64,000 nt of DNA, from positions 2,115,501 through 2,179,500 of the forward strand of contig NZ_CP030280.1 of assembly GCF_003287895.1 (NCBI RefSeq), read 5' to 3'. Below, piece after piece: positions 53,439-62,907 of the stretch; positions within the stretch are counted from its first letter, which is position 1, and each line of letters starts with the position of its first letter. A program made the translations under genes and the position numbers. Below the pieces are notes generated by a model. The model searched no databases, was not told the origin of the DNA, and was given only the letters and a program-made list of their open reading frames with translations. The DNA is from Blautia argi. Its GTDB lineage: Bacteria > Bacillota > Clostridia > Lachnospirales > Lachnospiraceae.

Positions 53439-53532
53439 TTGATTTATTGAGGTAAATATGTATAATAGAAAAGAGAACTAGGTTTTTTGGTTCTCTTCAA
53501 AAAAGGAACATCTCAGGTCTGTTTTTCAGACC
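53439..53532 (+). promoter_or_regulatory. pckA promoter and structured leader
   Basis: TTGATT (53439-53444) and TATAAT (53461-53466), 16-base spacer. The transcript then starts with hairpin AAGAGAAC/GTTCTCTT (53471-53478 with 53490-53497) and has a second hairpin GGTCTG/CAGACC (53516-53521 with 53527-53532) about 45 bases before the ATG. The 5' hairpin could stabilise a highly used mRNA. Neither is followed by a T run long enough for termination. Confidence 0.6.
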
Positions 53533-53577
53533 GGATTTTCATGATTATTATGTAAAGAAAAGAGAGGTACATGTAAG

Positions 53578-55182
53578 ATGGCAGAATTGAATTTAAGCAA
53601 GTACGGCATCACAGGAACAACTGAAATTGTTCACAATCCTTCTTATGAATTATTATTCGCTGAAGAAACAAAACCGGAACTGGAAGGCTTTGAAAAAGGT
53701 CAGGAAAGTGAACTTGGTGCAGTGAACGTTATGACAGGTGTTTACACAGGACGTTCTCCTAAAGACAAATTCATCGTTATGGACGAAAATTCCAAAGATA
53801 CTGTATGGTGGACTTCTGACGAATACAAAAACGACAACCACCCGGCTACACAGGAAGCATGGGATACAGTAAAAGACATTGCTATCAAAGAACTTTCCAA
53901 TAAAAAATTATACGTTGTAGATGCTTTCTGCGGCGCAAACAAGGATACTCGTATGGCTATCCGTTTCATCGTAGAGGTAGCTTGGCAGGCTCACTTTGTT
54001 AAAAACATGTTTATTCAGCCTACAGCAGAAGAATTGGAAAACTTTGAGCCGGATTTCGTTGTATACAACGCTTCCAAAGCAAAAGTAGAAAACTACAAAG
54101 AGTTAGGTTTAAACTCTGAAACAGCTGTTATGTTCAACATCACAAGCCGCGAGCAGGTTATCGTAAACACATGGTACGGCGGAGAAATGAAAAAAGGTAT
54201 GTTCTCCATGATGAACTACTACCTTCCATTAAAAGGTATTGCTTCCATGCACTGCTCTGCAAACACAGACTTAAACGGTGAAAACACAGCAATCTTCTTC
54301 GGTCTTTCCGGAACAGGTAAAACAACACTTTCCACAGACCCGAAACGTCTTCTGATTGGTGATGACGAACACGGCTGGGACGACAACGGTGTCTTCAACT
54401 TTGAAGGCGGTTGCTACGCAAAAGTTATTGACCTGGATAAAGAGTCTGAACCAGACATTTACAACGCAATCAAACGTGACGCTCTTCTTGAAAACGTTAC
54501 TCTTGATGCAGAAGGAAAAATCGACTTTACAGATAAGAGCGTAACAGAAAATACTCGTGTTTCTTATCCGATTAACCATATTGAAAACATTGTTCGCCCT
54601 GTATCTTCTGCACCGGCAGCAAAAGAAGTTATCTTCCTGTCCGCAGATGCTTTCGGCGTACTGCCTCCAGTATCTATCCTGACACCGGAACAGACTCAGT
54701 ACTACTTCCTGTCTGGATTTACAGCAAAATTAGCTGGTACAGAACGTGGAATTACAGAGCCTACACCAACTTTCTCCGCTTGCTTCGGACAGGCATTCTT
54801 AGAGCTGCACCCAACAAAATATGCAGAAGAGCTTGTTAAGAAAATGGAAAAGAGCGGTGCGAAAGCATACCTGGTAAACACAGGCTGGAACGGAACAGGA
54901 AAACGTATCTCCATCAAGGATACCCGCGGTATCATCGACGCTATCTTAAACGGAGATATCTTAAACGCTCCTACTAAGAAGATTCCTCACTTCAACTTTG
55001 AAGTACCTACAGAACTTCCGGGCGTAGATTCCAAGATTCTTGACCCACGCGACACTTACGCTGATGCTTCTGAATGGGAAGTCAAAGCAAAAGACCTGGC
55101 TCAGAGATTCGTTAAGAACTTCGCTAAATACGAAGGAAACGAAGCTGGTAAAGCATTAGTTTCTGCTGGTCCTCAGGAATAA
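53578..55182 (+). CDS. pckA: phosphoenolpyruvate carboxykinase (ATP)
   Basis: 534-residue enzyme interconverting oxaloacetate and PEP with ATP/ADP and CO2. In gut anaerobes it often runs toward oxaloacetate for succinate and energy. The kinase motif is [14 protein letters not shown] (about residue 242). [15 protein letters not shown] (about 54) and [17 protein letters not shown] (about 440) are family signatures, as is [24 protein letters not shown]. Codon use looks highly biased (AAA, GAA, GTA, TCC), with a strong promoter, which suggests high expression. Single-gene unit with a strong terminator. Confidence 0.96.
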   Translation: MAELNLSKYGITGTTEIVHNPSYELLFAEETKPELEGFEKGQESELGAVNVMTGVYTGRSPKDKFIVMDENSKDTVWWTSDEYKNDNHPATQEAWDTVKDIAIKELSNKKLYVVDAFCGANKDTRMAIRFIVEVAWQAHFVKNMFIQPTAEELENFEPDFVVYNASKAKVENYKELGLNSETAVMFNITSREQVIVNTWYGGEMKKGMFSMMNYYLPLKGIASMHCSANTDLNGENTAIFFGLSGTGKTTLSTDPKRLLIGDDEHGWDDNGVFNFEGGCYAKVIDLDKESEPDIYNAIKRDALLENVTLDAEGKIDFTDKSVTENTRVSYPINHIENIVRPVSSAPAAKEVIFLSADAFGVLPPVSILTPEQTQYYFLSGFTAKLAGTERGITEPTPTFSACFGQAFLELHPTKYAEELVKKMEKSGAKAYLVNTGWNGTGKRISIKDTRGIIDAILNGDILNAPTKKIPHFNFEVPTELPGVDSKILDPRDTYADASEWEVKAKDLAQRFVKNFAKYEGNEAGKALVSAGPQE

Positions 55183-55225
55183 TTGTAAAGCTGCTTCTGC
55201 AGTGAAACTATTCTGAAATAAAAAG

Positions 55226-55285
55226 AGCTGCCACCTCAACATGTATGGAATACATTTCCTGCATTACTGAGGCGGCAGCTTTTCT
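55226..55285 (+). terminator. pckA terminator
   Basis: AGCTGCCACCTCA (55226-55238) pairs with TGAGGCGGCAGCT (55268-55280), one mismatch, followed by T's, 43 bases after the pckA stop. Confidence 0.8.
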
Positions 55286-55300
55286 CTTTTTATTCTATGC

Positions 55301-55362
55301 CAAAAAGCCCCTGTATAAGACCTCTGTCAGAAGGACTTCTGATTATTTCTTATACAAGGGCT
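55301..55362 (-). terminator. argS terminator with nested hairpin
   Basis: AGCCCTTGTATAAGA (55348-55362, minus strand) pairs with TCTTATACAGGGGCT (55306-55320), one mismatch, followed by five T's. An inner hairpin CAGAAG/CTTCTG occupies the loop. Confidence 0.75.
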
Positions 55363-55398
55363 CTCTTCTATTTTATAAACTTTTTCTGCTGCTTTCCC

Positions 55399-57165
55399 TT
55401 ACATTCTCTCCGGTGCATCAAAGCCCAGCAAATCAATGCAGGTTTCCAGAACCTTTTCTGTAAGCATCAGCAGACGAATCCAGGATTTCTGTTTCTCGTT
55501 ATCCTCTTCTGCCAAAATTCTGGTATTGTGGTAAAAACTGTTAAATGCGTTTGCCAAATCATAAATATAAGAGCAGATTCTGTGAGGCGCTTTTTCCTCG
55601 AAAGCAGGCTCAATAATAGAATTAAATCTGGAGAGTTCCAGCATCAGCGCTTTCTCACTTTCACTTACTGCACCGTGGATACTTCCTTCCTCCGGATTTT
55701 TTCCCTCTTCTGCATAGCGGCTTAGAATAGATTTAATACGCACAATGGTATACAGAATATAAGGACCTGTATTTCCCTCAAAAGAAGTAAAGCGGTCAAT
55801 ATCAAAGATATAATCCTTTGACGCCTGGTTGGACAAATCTCCGTATTTGATTGCAGACAAGCCTACTAACTGCGCTGTATGCTCTGCATTTTCATCTTTG
55901 ACGCTGCGGTTTTCTACGATTTTTTTATACATTTCTTCATTGATTTCCGCAATCAGACGTTCCAGACGCATAACACCGCCTTCCCTTGTCTTAAAAGGCT
56001 TTCCGTCTTTTCCGTTCATAGTACCAAATCCTACAAAGGAAAGCTTTGTACCCTGGTCCACCATTTTTGCCTTCTTTGCACAACGGAATACCTGAACAAA
56101 ATGAAGCTCCTGACGTTTATCTACCACATAGATAATTTCGTCCGGGTGGAAATCCTCCATACGCTGTACAATGGTAGCCAAATCCGTGGTATTATACAGA
56201 GAAGCGCCGTCTGATTTCAAAATCATACAGGGCGGAATCTCTTTTGTATCGGTTTCTTCTTTTACGTCTACCACCAGTGCGCCCTGATCCACATACGCAT
56301 AACCGTTGTCTTTTAAATACTGCACCATGTCCGGGATATAAGCATCTGCGTCTGCTTCTCCCTTCCACAGGTCAAAATCCACTTTTAATTTTGCATAGTT
56401 TTTCTTCAAATCTGCAACAGATACTTCCATAATATGCTGCCACAATGCCCGATATCCCCGTCTTCCTTGCTGTAGCTGCAAGGTTGCCTCCAGGGCTTCG
56501 CTTTTATAAGCCTCGTCTTCTTTTGACTTTCCGCTGGCTGTAGGATAAATCTCTTCCAGTTCGCTCACTGTGAAGGGTGCTTCTTTTGGATATTCCCCTT
56601 CGTAGTTCTCATCAAAATATACCAGATCCGGCTGTCTTTTGGAAAGCTCTGTAATAATCAGTCCCATCTGCAGACCCCAGTCCCCCAGATGTACATCACC
56701 GATTACCTTATGTCCCAGGAAACGCCCCATTCTCTTAATGCTTTCTCCGATAATGGCAGAACGCAGATGTCCCACATGAAGAGGCTTTGCAACGTTTGGT
56801 CCGCCGTAATCAATCACAATGGTTTTCGGTTCTTTGGCTTCCTCTACAGACAGCTTGTCATCTGCCAGCATTTCATTTAAGTATCCTGCCAGATATTCTT
56901 TCTTTATTTTGATGTTAATAAAGCCCGGATTCACTGCTTCTATGGCTTCAAATACCTCACTGTCCTGCAGCCTTTCCACCACATCATTAGCAATCATAAT
57001 CGGGGCTTTTTTATAGGTTTTCGCTGCTGCCATAGCACCATTGCACTGATATTCGCAAAGGTCGGGACGATTAGAAACTGTTGCCTTTGCAAATTTTTCA
57101 TCATATCCGGCTTCTGTAAAAGCCTTTTTTAATTCCGCTTCTATCTGTTCAATGATTCTCTTCAT
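55399..57165 (-). CDS. argS: arginyl-tRNA synthetase
   Basis: Class I synthetase of 588 residues charging tRNA-Arg. An N-terminal Add-1 domain (about 1-100) is followed by the HIGH motif as HVGH (about 134) in GGPNVAKPLHVGHLRSAIIG. GKPFKTREGGVMRL stands in for KMSKS (ArgS commonly lacks the canonical form). A DALR anticodon domain follows from about residue 460 (LMLELSRFNSIIEPAFEE). Downstream of degV by 6 bases, so the two share a transcript. Confidence 0.95.
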   Translation of the reverse strand: MKRIIEQIEAELKKAFTEAGYDEKFAKATVSNRPDLCEYQCNGAMAAAKTYKKAPIMIANDVVERLQDSEVFEAIEAVNPGFINIKIKKEYLAGYLNEMLADDKLSVEEAKEPKTIVIDYGGPNVAKPLHVGHLRSAIIGESIKRMGRFLGHKVIGDVHLGDWGLQMGLIITELSKRQPDLVYFDENYEGEYPKEAPFTVSELEEIYPTASGKSKEDEAYKSEALEATLQLQQGRRGYRALWQHIMEVSVADLKKNYAKLKVDFDLWKGEADADAYIPDMVQYLKDNGYAYVDQGALVVDVKEETDTKEIPPCMILKSDGASLYNTTDLATIVQRMEDFHPDEIIYVVDKRQELHFVQVFRCAKKAKMVDQGTKLSFVGFGTMNGKDGKPFKTREGGVMRLERLIAEINEEMYKKIVENRSVKDENAEHTAQLVGLSAIKYGDLSNQASKDYIFDIDRFTSFEGNTGPYILYTIVRIKSILSRYAEEGKNPEEGSIHGAVSESEKALMLELSRFNSIIEPAFEEKAPHRICSYIYDLANAFNSFYHNTRILAEEDNEKQKSWIRLLMLTEKVLETCIDLLGFDAPERM

Positions 57166-57171
57166 GTACTT

Positions 57172-58050
57172 TTACTCCACTTCCACTTTTTTTGAAACTG
57201 CCACTGCAAGAGCGCCCTGTCCAATATGACAGGCAACGCTTAAAGACAGGGGATCCATGTGTACCGGCATACCCGGAAACTGGCTCTCCAGTTCTGCCTT
57301 CCACTCTTCTGCTTCCTCCGGATTTCCTGCATAAGCAGCTTCCAGACACATCAGACCCTTTTCTGTCTGCTCTTTAAATCTGCCCTCCAAGTCCTTCCGA
57401 ATTGCCTGAATCATGGTTCGCTTTGCCTGCTTTTTCCCTCTTGCCTTAGAGAATGCGTCCAATTTATCTCCCTGAATTTGCAGAACAGGCTTTAAATTCA
57501 GCACAGTCCCAAGAGCTGCCGCCGCAGGTGTGATTCTTCCGCCCTTTTTCAAATATTTCAGGGTTTCCAGAGTAATATAAATGCTGGATTCCCCGGATTC
57601 CTGTTCCAGAATTTCCTTTATTTCCCCGGCGTTTCTTCCTGCTTTTACCAGTTCCAGAGCGTCCAGCACGGACTGCCTTTGGGTTACGGAGATTCTCTGA
57701 TTATCTACTACCTGCACCTTTCCTCCAAATTCCTTTGCCAACACAAAGGCTGTCTGGCAGGAATTGCTCAGTCCGCTGGACATGGGAATGTGTACCAGCT
57801 CCTCATAGCTCTCCAGCAGCTTTTCCCATGTTTCCATAACCTCTGCCGGCGATGGCTGAGATGTAGAAATTGCCGCGTCCCTTTCCAGTTGTTTGTAAAA
57901 TTCCTCCTGAGTCAGAGTAATATCTTCAAAATATAATTGTTCGTCAATATAAAACGGCATTGCAAGAACAGTAATCCCCAGCTCTTCTGCCTGCTTCTGG
58001 GTGATACCGCTGTTGCTGTCTGTCACAATTCCGACTTTTCTTTTTTCCAT
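57172..58050 (-). CDS. DegV family protein (fatty-acid-binding, FakB-like)
   Basis: 292-residue cytoplasmic protein. The DegV pattern is GIVTDSNSGITQKQAEELGITVLAMPFYID at the N-terminus (with DSNSGI), STSQPSP (about residue 60), and MSSGLSNS (about 90) with the Ser that contacts the fatty acid carboxylate. The family hands fatty acids to the kinase FakA; fakA is not in the window. GGGAG precedes the ATG. It lies upstream of argS in one unit. Confidence 0.88.
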   Translation of the reverse strand: MEKRKVGIVTDSNSGITQKQAEELGITVLAMPFYIDEQLYFEDITLTQEEFYKQLERDAAISTSQPSPAEVMETWEKLLESYEELVHIPMSSGLSNSCQTAFVLAKEFGGKVQVVDNQRISVTQRQSVLDALELVKAGRNAGEIKEILEQESGESSIYITLETLKYLKKGGRITPAAAALGTVLNLKPVLQIQGDKLDAFSKARGKKQAKRTMIQAIRKDLEGRFKEQTEKGLMCLEAAYAGNPEEAEEWKAELESQFPGMPVHMDPLSLSVACHIGQGALAVAVSKKVEVE

Positions 58051-58125
58051 ATTTCCAGGCTCCCTTTCTATTTTAAGTCGCTAATTTTAATGATAACATA
58101 GAGCCTGTTCAAATACAATCCCTTT

Positions 58126-59379
58126 TTACATTCTCCTTAAGGCTTCAATCGGACTTAGATTTGCCGCCTTAATGGAGGGAAGCAGCCCGAATACAATTCC
58201 GATAACCGTTGAAAAAATCACAGCGCCTACAGCCGCCGGTATACTGATCACCATAGGTGTACCGGATACCTTTGCGATACCTGCTGCCAAAACAATGCCG
58301 GCAAAGACACCTAAAATACCGCCAATACTGGTAAGCACGGAAGCTTCTGTGAGAAACTGACCCAAAATTCTCCGCTTATTGGCACCAATGGCTTTTTTCA
58401 GCCCAATCTCCCCGGTTCGCTCTGTTACAGAAACCAGCATAATATTCATAACGCCGATTCCGCCTACCAAAAGAGAAATACTGGCAATCCAGAGGAGTTG
58501 GCGGTTGGTGCTTTCACTAATCTGCTGCAGTCCCTTTGCCTTTTCCATCATATCTTTTGCTTCATATTGAATGGTTCCCGTAGGAGAGGTAATCGACTCG
58601 TTCAAAATCTTGGCGCCCTTTTTCCCTGCTGCGCTCATGGTTTCCGGGGAGGTAGCTTTTACTGATACCATCTGAGGTTCATCATACTGATAAACAATGG
58701 GCCAGGTAGTAGTTGGCATAAGCACCAGTCCTCCATTGCTGCTGTAATAAGTGTTATATTCTTCGATGCTGTTAATCACAGGCTCAAATTCTTCGATTTT
58801 TTTAATGATTCCGGCTACAGTAAAGGGTTCGCCCATAATCTCCACCGTCTTTCCGATTTCTTCCCCTTTTTCAAAAAGACTGCCTGCCGCTATTTCGTCC
58901 AGGAGAATCACCTTTCTGTAATTTTCATAGTCCTTATGGGAAAATCCTCTGCCTCGAACCACCTGATATCCGCAGGTATCCAGATAATCCCTGTCAATTC
59001 CCAACACCTTTCCGCCATTGATGCTTTTATCCTTATAATAGATTCCGCTGGCATACTGTCTTGCCTGATAAAGTGTTGCATGTTCCACTTCTTCCAGATC
59101 CAGAAGTTTTTCTTTCTGTTCCCCGGAAATCACCGGTACGCCCTGGGGGATTCCCTGGTACTCAATTTGGTATTCGCTTCCATTGTCACTCAGATAAATG
59201 TCTACTACATTATCCCCTTCACCAATCAGATTTTTCTTAATCTGTTCGTTTGTTCCCTTAATTGTAGACACAATGGATATCAGGGAGGCAATGCCGATAA
59301 TAATTCCCAACATAGTCAAAAAGGAACGCATTTTATGTGCCCAAATGCCCTGAAAAGACAATCTTATATTTTCAATCAT
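58126..59379 (-). CDS. MacB-like ABC transporter permease without ATPase partner
   Basis: 417 residues. The N-terminal helix (about 20-42; FLTMLGIIIGIASLISIVSTI) is followed by a periplasmic-core-like outer domain (45-285) and three helices at the C-terminus forming the FtsX bundle (ISLLVGGIGVMNIMLVSVTERTGEIGLKKAIGA). The family exports peptides, macrolides or lipoproteins with a membrane fusion protein and a LolD-type ATPase. It follows two adaptor genes (17-base gap), but no ATPase gene is fused or adjacent. GGAAGG precedes the ATG. Confidence 0.87.
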   Translation of the reverse strand: MIENIRLSFQGIWAHKMRSFLTMLGIIIGIASLISIVSTIKGTNEQIKKNLIGEGDNVVDIYLSDNGSEYQIEYQGIPQGVPVISGEQKEKLLDLEEVEHATLYQARQYASGIYYKDKSINGGKVLGIDRDYLDTCGYQVVRGRGFSHKDYENYRKVILLDEIAAGSLFEKGEEIGKTVEIMGEPFTVAGIIKKIEEFEPVINSIEEYNTYYSSNGGLVLMPTTTWPIVYQYDEPQMVSVKATSPETMSAAGKKGAKILNESITSPTGTIQYEAKDMMEKAKGLQQISESTNRQLLWIASISLLVGGIGVMNIMLVSVTERTGEIGLKKAIGANKRRILGQFLTEASVLTSIGGILGVFAGIVLAAGIAKVSGTPMVISIPAAVGAVIFSTVIGIVFGLLPSIKAANLSPIEALRRM

Positions 59380-59396
59380 GTGTCTGCCTTCCTTTC

Positions 59397-61253
59397 TTAA
59401 TACATATTGTAAAGTTCTGAAACTTCACTTCTTTTTACCTTTGCCCCTTCTTTCACCTTTTTTCCGTAAGGAAAGGCAAGGTAATCCTCCGATGTTATGC
59501 CATCTTTGATTTCTACCATTTCTCCGTAGAAAATCTGTCCGGTCCGGACAATCTGTTTCTCCAGCTTTCCGTTTTTTCCTTCTTTATAGACAAAATCCTC
59601 GCCATCCTTGTTCCGGACAAACTGTTTGCTGATAAAAATCCCCTGGATACTATTCTCTCCCTGAGGCACGTCCAGACTCACCATTTCATTTGCCTTTAGT
59701 CCTGTTCCTTCTTTGATAAAAGCGGTAAATGGGTAATAGGATACTTCCCTGTCACTGCCCATAAAATAATTGTCCTGAGGATAGGGAGAAACTTCTTTTA
59801 CCTCTGCCTCAAAGCCCATCATGGATTCATATCCCATGCCGGTCAGTATCTGTCCTGCCTGCACCTTATCCAGCACATTTTCAGCTACAACTCCCTGAAT
59901 ATAGACGCCGCCGCTGCTTTCTACGATGAGAAACGGTTCTCCGTCTATTTCTCCCTTTGCAGGATCTCCCACACTTTTCACAATACCATTCACCGTGCTT
60001 TTTACGGTTTCCTCCTGAAGCTGTCGCTCTACCTTCTGAATCTTAAGCTGCGCTTCCTTAATATCAAGGGCATTGGAAGCAAGTTCCCGTTCCTTTTCTC
60101 CAATAGCTTTTTCCAGTTCCTCTTTGGAATAACCACCGATAATCTCTTCTTCCGGCATTATATCCCCCATACCTTCCGGGAGCTCTTCCCACTCTCCGTC
60201 CTCCGGTTCTTCCGGAAGCAGTTCTTCCCACTGATTCTTTCCAAGGCTGGTAGCAAACCAGGCAGAAGGCTCTACTCTGCTCTCCAGAGCTGCTCCGTCC
60301 AGGGTCATGGACGCCAGAAGAACACCATCTGTACTGTCCTCGCTGCGTACCTCTAAAACACAGGCATAAGGATCTCTTACCCGTTCTCCTGATGCGTCAA
60401 ATCCTGCCAGCTGATTTAAAAACTCTCCCTGAATCAGAACATTCTGCCTGCAAAGATATACATCATACTCGCTGTTATCTCCTTTTCGCTTATAGGGAAT
60501 GGCATTTTCTATGATTGCATCGTTCTCCGGAAAAGCCATACTGTCCAGGGTAATATCCCTATATAATCTCTGATATGCACCGGAAGGCATCTCCACCGGA
60601 GGCTCTTCTGGATTTTCTTCCGGTTTCTCATCTGGATTCTCATTTTCCGGCTCCTGTGGCGGTGTTTCCGGTGTAACAGGAGGCTGTTCCGGTTGATTTG
60701 TATCTTCATCAGAGCCGTTTTCCGTATTTTCACCTTCCTGATTCTGTTCCTGCTGCTGTTCCTGCTGCTCGTCAGTTGTTATTTCCACAAGCAGCCGACT
60801 TTCTGCCTCTTCTGTAAGCATCTGGAGTTTATACTGATTTTTTGTAGAAGACATCTGACTTCTGTCCTCTTTCAGTTTCTTTATCTCCTGCTCCAATCCT
60901 TTCTTTTTCACTTCCAGCTGCTCTTTATTTAGCTTTTCCATTTCCAAATCCAGATTAACCAGTGTCATATCATAAGACAAAAGCGGATCTCCCTCTTTGA
61001 CCTCCTGTCCTTCCTTTACAAAAACCTGAGATACAATCTGCTGGTCCGCCAGATGCACCTGCTGGGATACACTGGTGGAAACAGAGCCCTCCAGGCTTGG
61101 CATATCCCCAAAAACGGGCTGTATCAGCTCTTCCATGGAATATACGCTGACGGTTGCTTTTTTGAATTTTGTCATGCCAAACCAGACAGCCGTACCAGCG
61201 AGCAGCACTCCTGCTGTGCTGATAAGAATGATTTTTATCTTCTTTCTATCCAT
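59397..61253 (-). CDS. HlyD/MacA-like membrane fusion protein with acidic Pro/Glu insert
   Basis: 618 residues with one N-terminal membrane helix (about 7-24). A biotinyl-lipoyl half-motif (VFVKEGQEVKEGDPLLSYD, about 77-95) and a coiled coil (100-145) follow, then a long low-complexity acidic Gln/Glu/Pro insert (about 155-220). After a further beta domain and second coiled coil comes the other lipoyl half and beta-barrel (VNGIVKSVGDPAKGEIDGEP; GQILTGMG). It probably bridges the permease to the cell wall. The insert makes it far longer than usual adaptors (about 380-450). Middle gene of the three-gene operon. Confidence 0.83.
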   Translation of the reverse strand: MDRKKIKIILISTAGVLLAGTAVWFGMTKFKKATVSVYSMEELIQPVFGDMPSLEGSVSTSVSQQVHLADQQIVSQVFVKEGQEVKEGDPLLSYDMTLVNLDLEMEKLNKEQLEVKKKGLEQEIKKLKEDRSQMSSTKNQYKLQMLTEEAESRLLVEITTDEQQEQQQEQNQEGENTENGSDEDTNQPEQPPVTPETPPQEPENENPDEKPEENPEEPPVEMPSGAYQRLYRDITLDSMAFPENDAIIENAIPYKRKGDNSEYDVYLCRQNVLIQGEFLNQLAGFDASGERVRDPYACVLEVRSEDSTDGVLLASMTLDGAALESRVEPSAWFATSLGKNQWEELLPEEPEDGEWEELPEGMGDIMPEEEIIGGYSKEELEKAIGEKERELASNALDIKEAQLKIQKVERQLQEETVKSTVNGIVKSVGDPAKGEIDGEPFLIVESSGGVYIQGVVAENVLDKVQAGQILTGMGYESMMGFEAEVKEVSPYPQDNYFMGSDREVSYYPFTAFIKEGTGLKANEMVSLDVPQGENSIQGIFISKQFVRNKDGEDFVYKEGKNGKLEKQIVRTGQIFYGEMVEIKDGITSEDYLAFPYGKKVKEGAKVKRSEVSELYNMY

Positions 61254-61269
61254 AGCTTTCCCCTTTCAT

Positions 61270-62676
61270 TCAAAGTTTCGGAAGGAACTCTTTTTCTTCA
61301 GGCAGACTTTTCAGCGCTACATCGTCCTTCTCCGGTGTAGTTTCTTCTTCCGATAACGTTCCGTCTTCCGGTACAACTTCTCCCTCCGGTAACACTTCAC
61401 CTTCCGGCGCTACTTCTCCCTCCGGCAGCGCCTCACCTTCCGGTACAGCTTCTCCCTCGGGCAGCATCTCACCTTCCGGAATCACCTCTCCCTGCATACT
61501 GTTCTCAATTTCATGAGTGGTCTTCATTCCTTCTTTCAAAAACTCCTGAGGATAAGCCACATAGTCTTGACGTTCCAGTCCGTTTTCAATTTTATATTGC
61601 ATCATATTTTCGTCATGTGTTCCCAACACAACGGTTCTTTTTTCCAGCGTTCCCTTGTCTGTTTCTGCCCACACATAAGGCTTCTTATCCGCGTCCACAA
61701 GAAATGCTTCGTCCAGCCAGATACCTTCTTCCCTTTCTTCCAGTCCGTTATCCTGTTCTATGTACACATGCTGTCCCAGGAGCAGTCCCTCTGAGGATTC
61801 CAGTTCTACATAAAACGGATAGGAAGTAGAAGTATTTTGAGCCGCATCTTCTGCAGAACCGCCATACATCATGCTATTGTTACTATTGTTGGGATTTTTG
61901 GTATCTACTGCTGTATAGGTTCCCTTCCATATCTGCTTTTCGTCCACTCTGGAGCGTATGATTGCCGGCTGTCCTTCTATCACCTGAGATACATTCTGTT
62001 CATTCACCTTTCCTTTGATTCTATACTGCCCTGTGGCAAGAATGGTCATAAATGCCTGACTGCCGTCCCCATACATCATATTGGTGCTGTTATCCTGATT
62101 CACAGCTTTCACAACACCCTTCATATCACTCTTTACCGTGGAATTCTGTATCTGACTTTGGATACGGTTAATTTCTACCTCTTTTGCCTTTCTTTCATAC
62201 TCGCTTTTTTTCAAATCCATTTCTGCTGACTGAATCTGTGTGGTATAAGAAAGCTGCTCCTCCTCTGAAGCATTGGCTTTATCCTTTTTCAACTGTTCAA
62301 TCTGGGCTTTCAGATTTGCCATATCATTATCCGTCCGTTCTATATCCAACTGTGCCTGTTGTGCATCTGCATCTAATTTTTCTGTATCGTAAACAAACAA
62401 AGGAGTTCCCACATCAACCTCGTCCCCTGCTTTTACCAGAACTTCCTTTACTTCTCTTTCCGCATCTTTCTGGATATCCTGAGTTTTCTGGGATTCTACA
62501 ATGCCGGACATTCTCTGGATTCCTGCCATCTCATTCATAGAAGAAACGCTCATCACATAAGCCAGTTCTTCTCCGTCTTTTCCCTTTTTCTGCTGACTGA
62601 AAAAAATTCCTGCCGCCAGACCCGTTACACCGATAGCTGCACAGATACCCAAAATCATTTTTTGTTTTTTCTTCAT
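61270..62676 (-). CDS. HlyD/MacA-like membrane fusion protein with PEGE repeat tail
   Basis: 468 residues with an N-terminal membrane helix (about 7-26), lipoyl halves around a coiled coil (VLVKAGDEVDVGTPLFVYD about 75-93; NSTVKSDMKGVVKAV about 180), a beta-barrel and C-terminal domain to about 390. A low-complexity tail then has six PEGExx hexapeptides plus degenerate copies. A second adaptor follows directly, so the exporter has two non-identical adaptors. It starts the operon; AGAGGT is its ribosome site. Confidence 0.83.
   Translation of the reverse strand: MKKKQKMILGICAAIGVTGLAAGIFFSQQKKGKDGEELAYVMSVSSMNEMAGIQRMSGIVESQKTQDIQKDAEREVKEVLVKAGDEVDVGTPLFVYDTEKLDADAQQAQLDIERTDNDMANLKAQIEQLKKDKANASEEEQLSYTTQIQSAEMDLKKSEYERKAKEVEINRIQSQIQNSTVKSDMKGVVKAVNQDNSTNMMYGDGSQAFMTILATGQYRIKGKVNEQNVSQVIEGQPAIIRSRVDEKQIWKGTYTAVDTKNPNNSNNSMMYGGSAEDAAQNTSTSYPFYVELESSEGLLLGQHVYIEQDNGLEEREEGIWLDEAFLVDADKKPYVWAETDKGTLEKRTVVLGTHDENMMQYKIENGLERQDYVAYPQEFLKEGMKTTHEIENSMQGEVIPEGEMLPEGEAVPEGEALPEGEVAPEGEVLPEGEVVPEDGTLSEEETTPEKDDVALKSLPEEKEFLPKL
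61372..61479 (-). repeat. 18-bp tandem repeat encoding PEGExx, six copies
   Basis: Six in-frame 18-base units encode PEGEML, PEGEAV, PEGEAL, PEGEVA, PEGEVL and PEGEVV (residues 400-435 of the adaptor), with degenerate copies on both sides. Third-base and last-two-codon differences show the array is not freshly copied, but copy number may still vary between strains. Confidence 0.8.
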
Positions 62677-62844
62677 ATGCTACCTCTTTTCTTTTTCAGA
62701 TTTTTTCTGCAAACTGCCCTTTTTGTCCATTTATATCCCTAGTATATCAAAAACTTTTAGGACTGTCCTCTCTTTTTTTCTTAAAATTTACGCATTATTT
62801 TACATTTTTCTTACGATTATATAAACTTGATTTTCTACATTTTG

Positions 62845-62873
62845 TTGCAAGTCTTACACAGTTTTGATAAACT
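62845..62873 (+). promoter_or_regulatory. probable promoter of the lipoprotein gene
   Basis: TTGCAA (62845-62850) and TAAACT (62868-62873) with a 17-base spacer, 34 bases before the ATG at 62908. The gap 62677-62844 is AT-rich and must also hold the divergent adaptor promoter; no clear pair was identified for it. Confidence 0.5.
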
Positions 62874-62907
62874 TAAAAAATATATAAAAGAAAACAGGAG
62901 AACTTTT

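Noticed and set aside
61360..61500. CRISPR-like array
   Set aside because: The 18-bp units are contiguous, have no spacers and are in frame with a Pro/Glu repeat tail of the adaptor protein.
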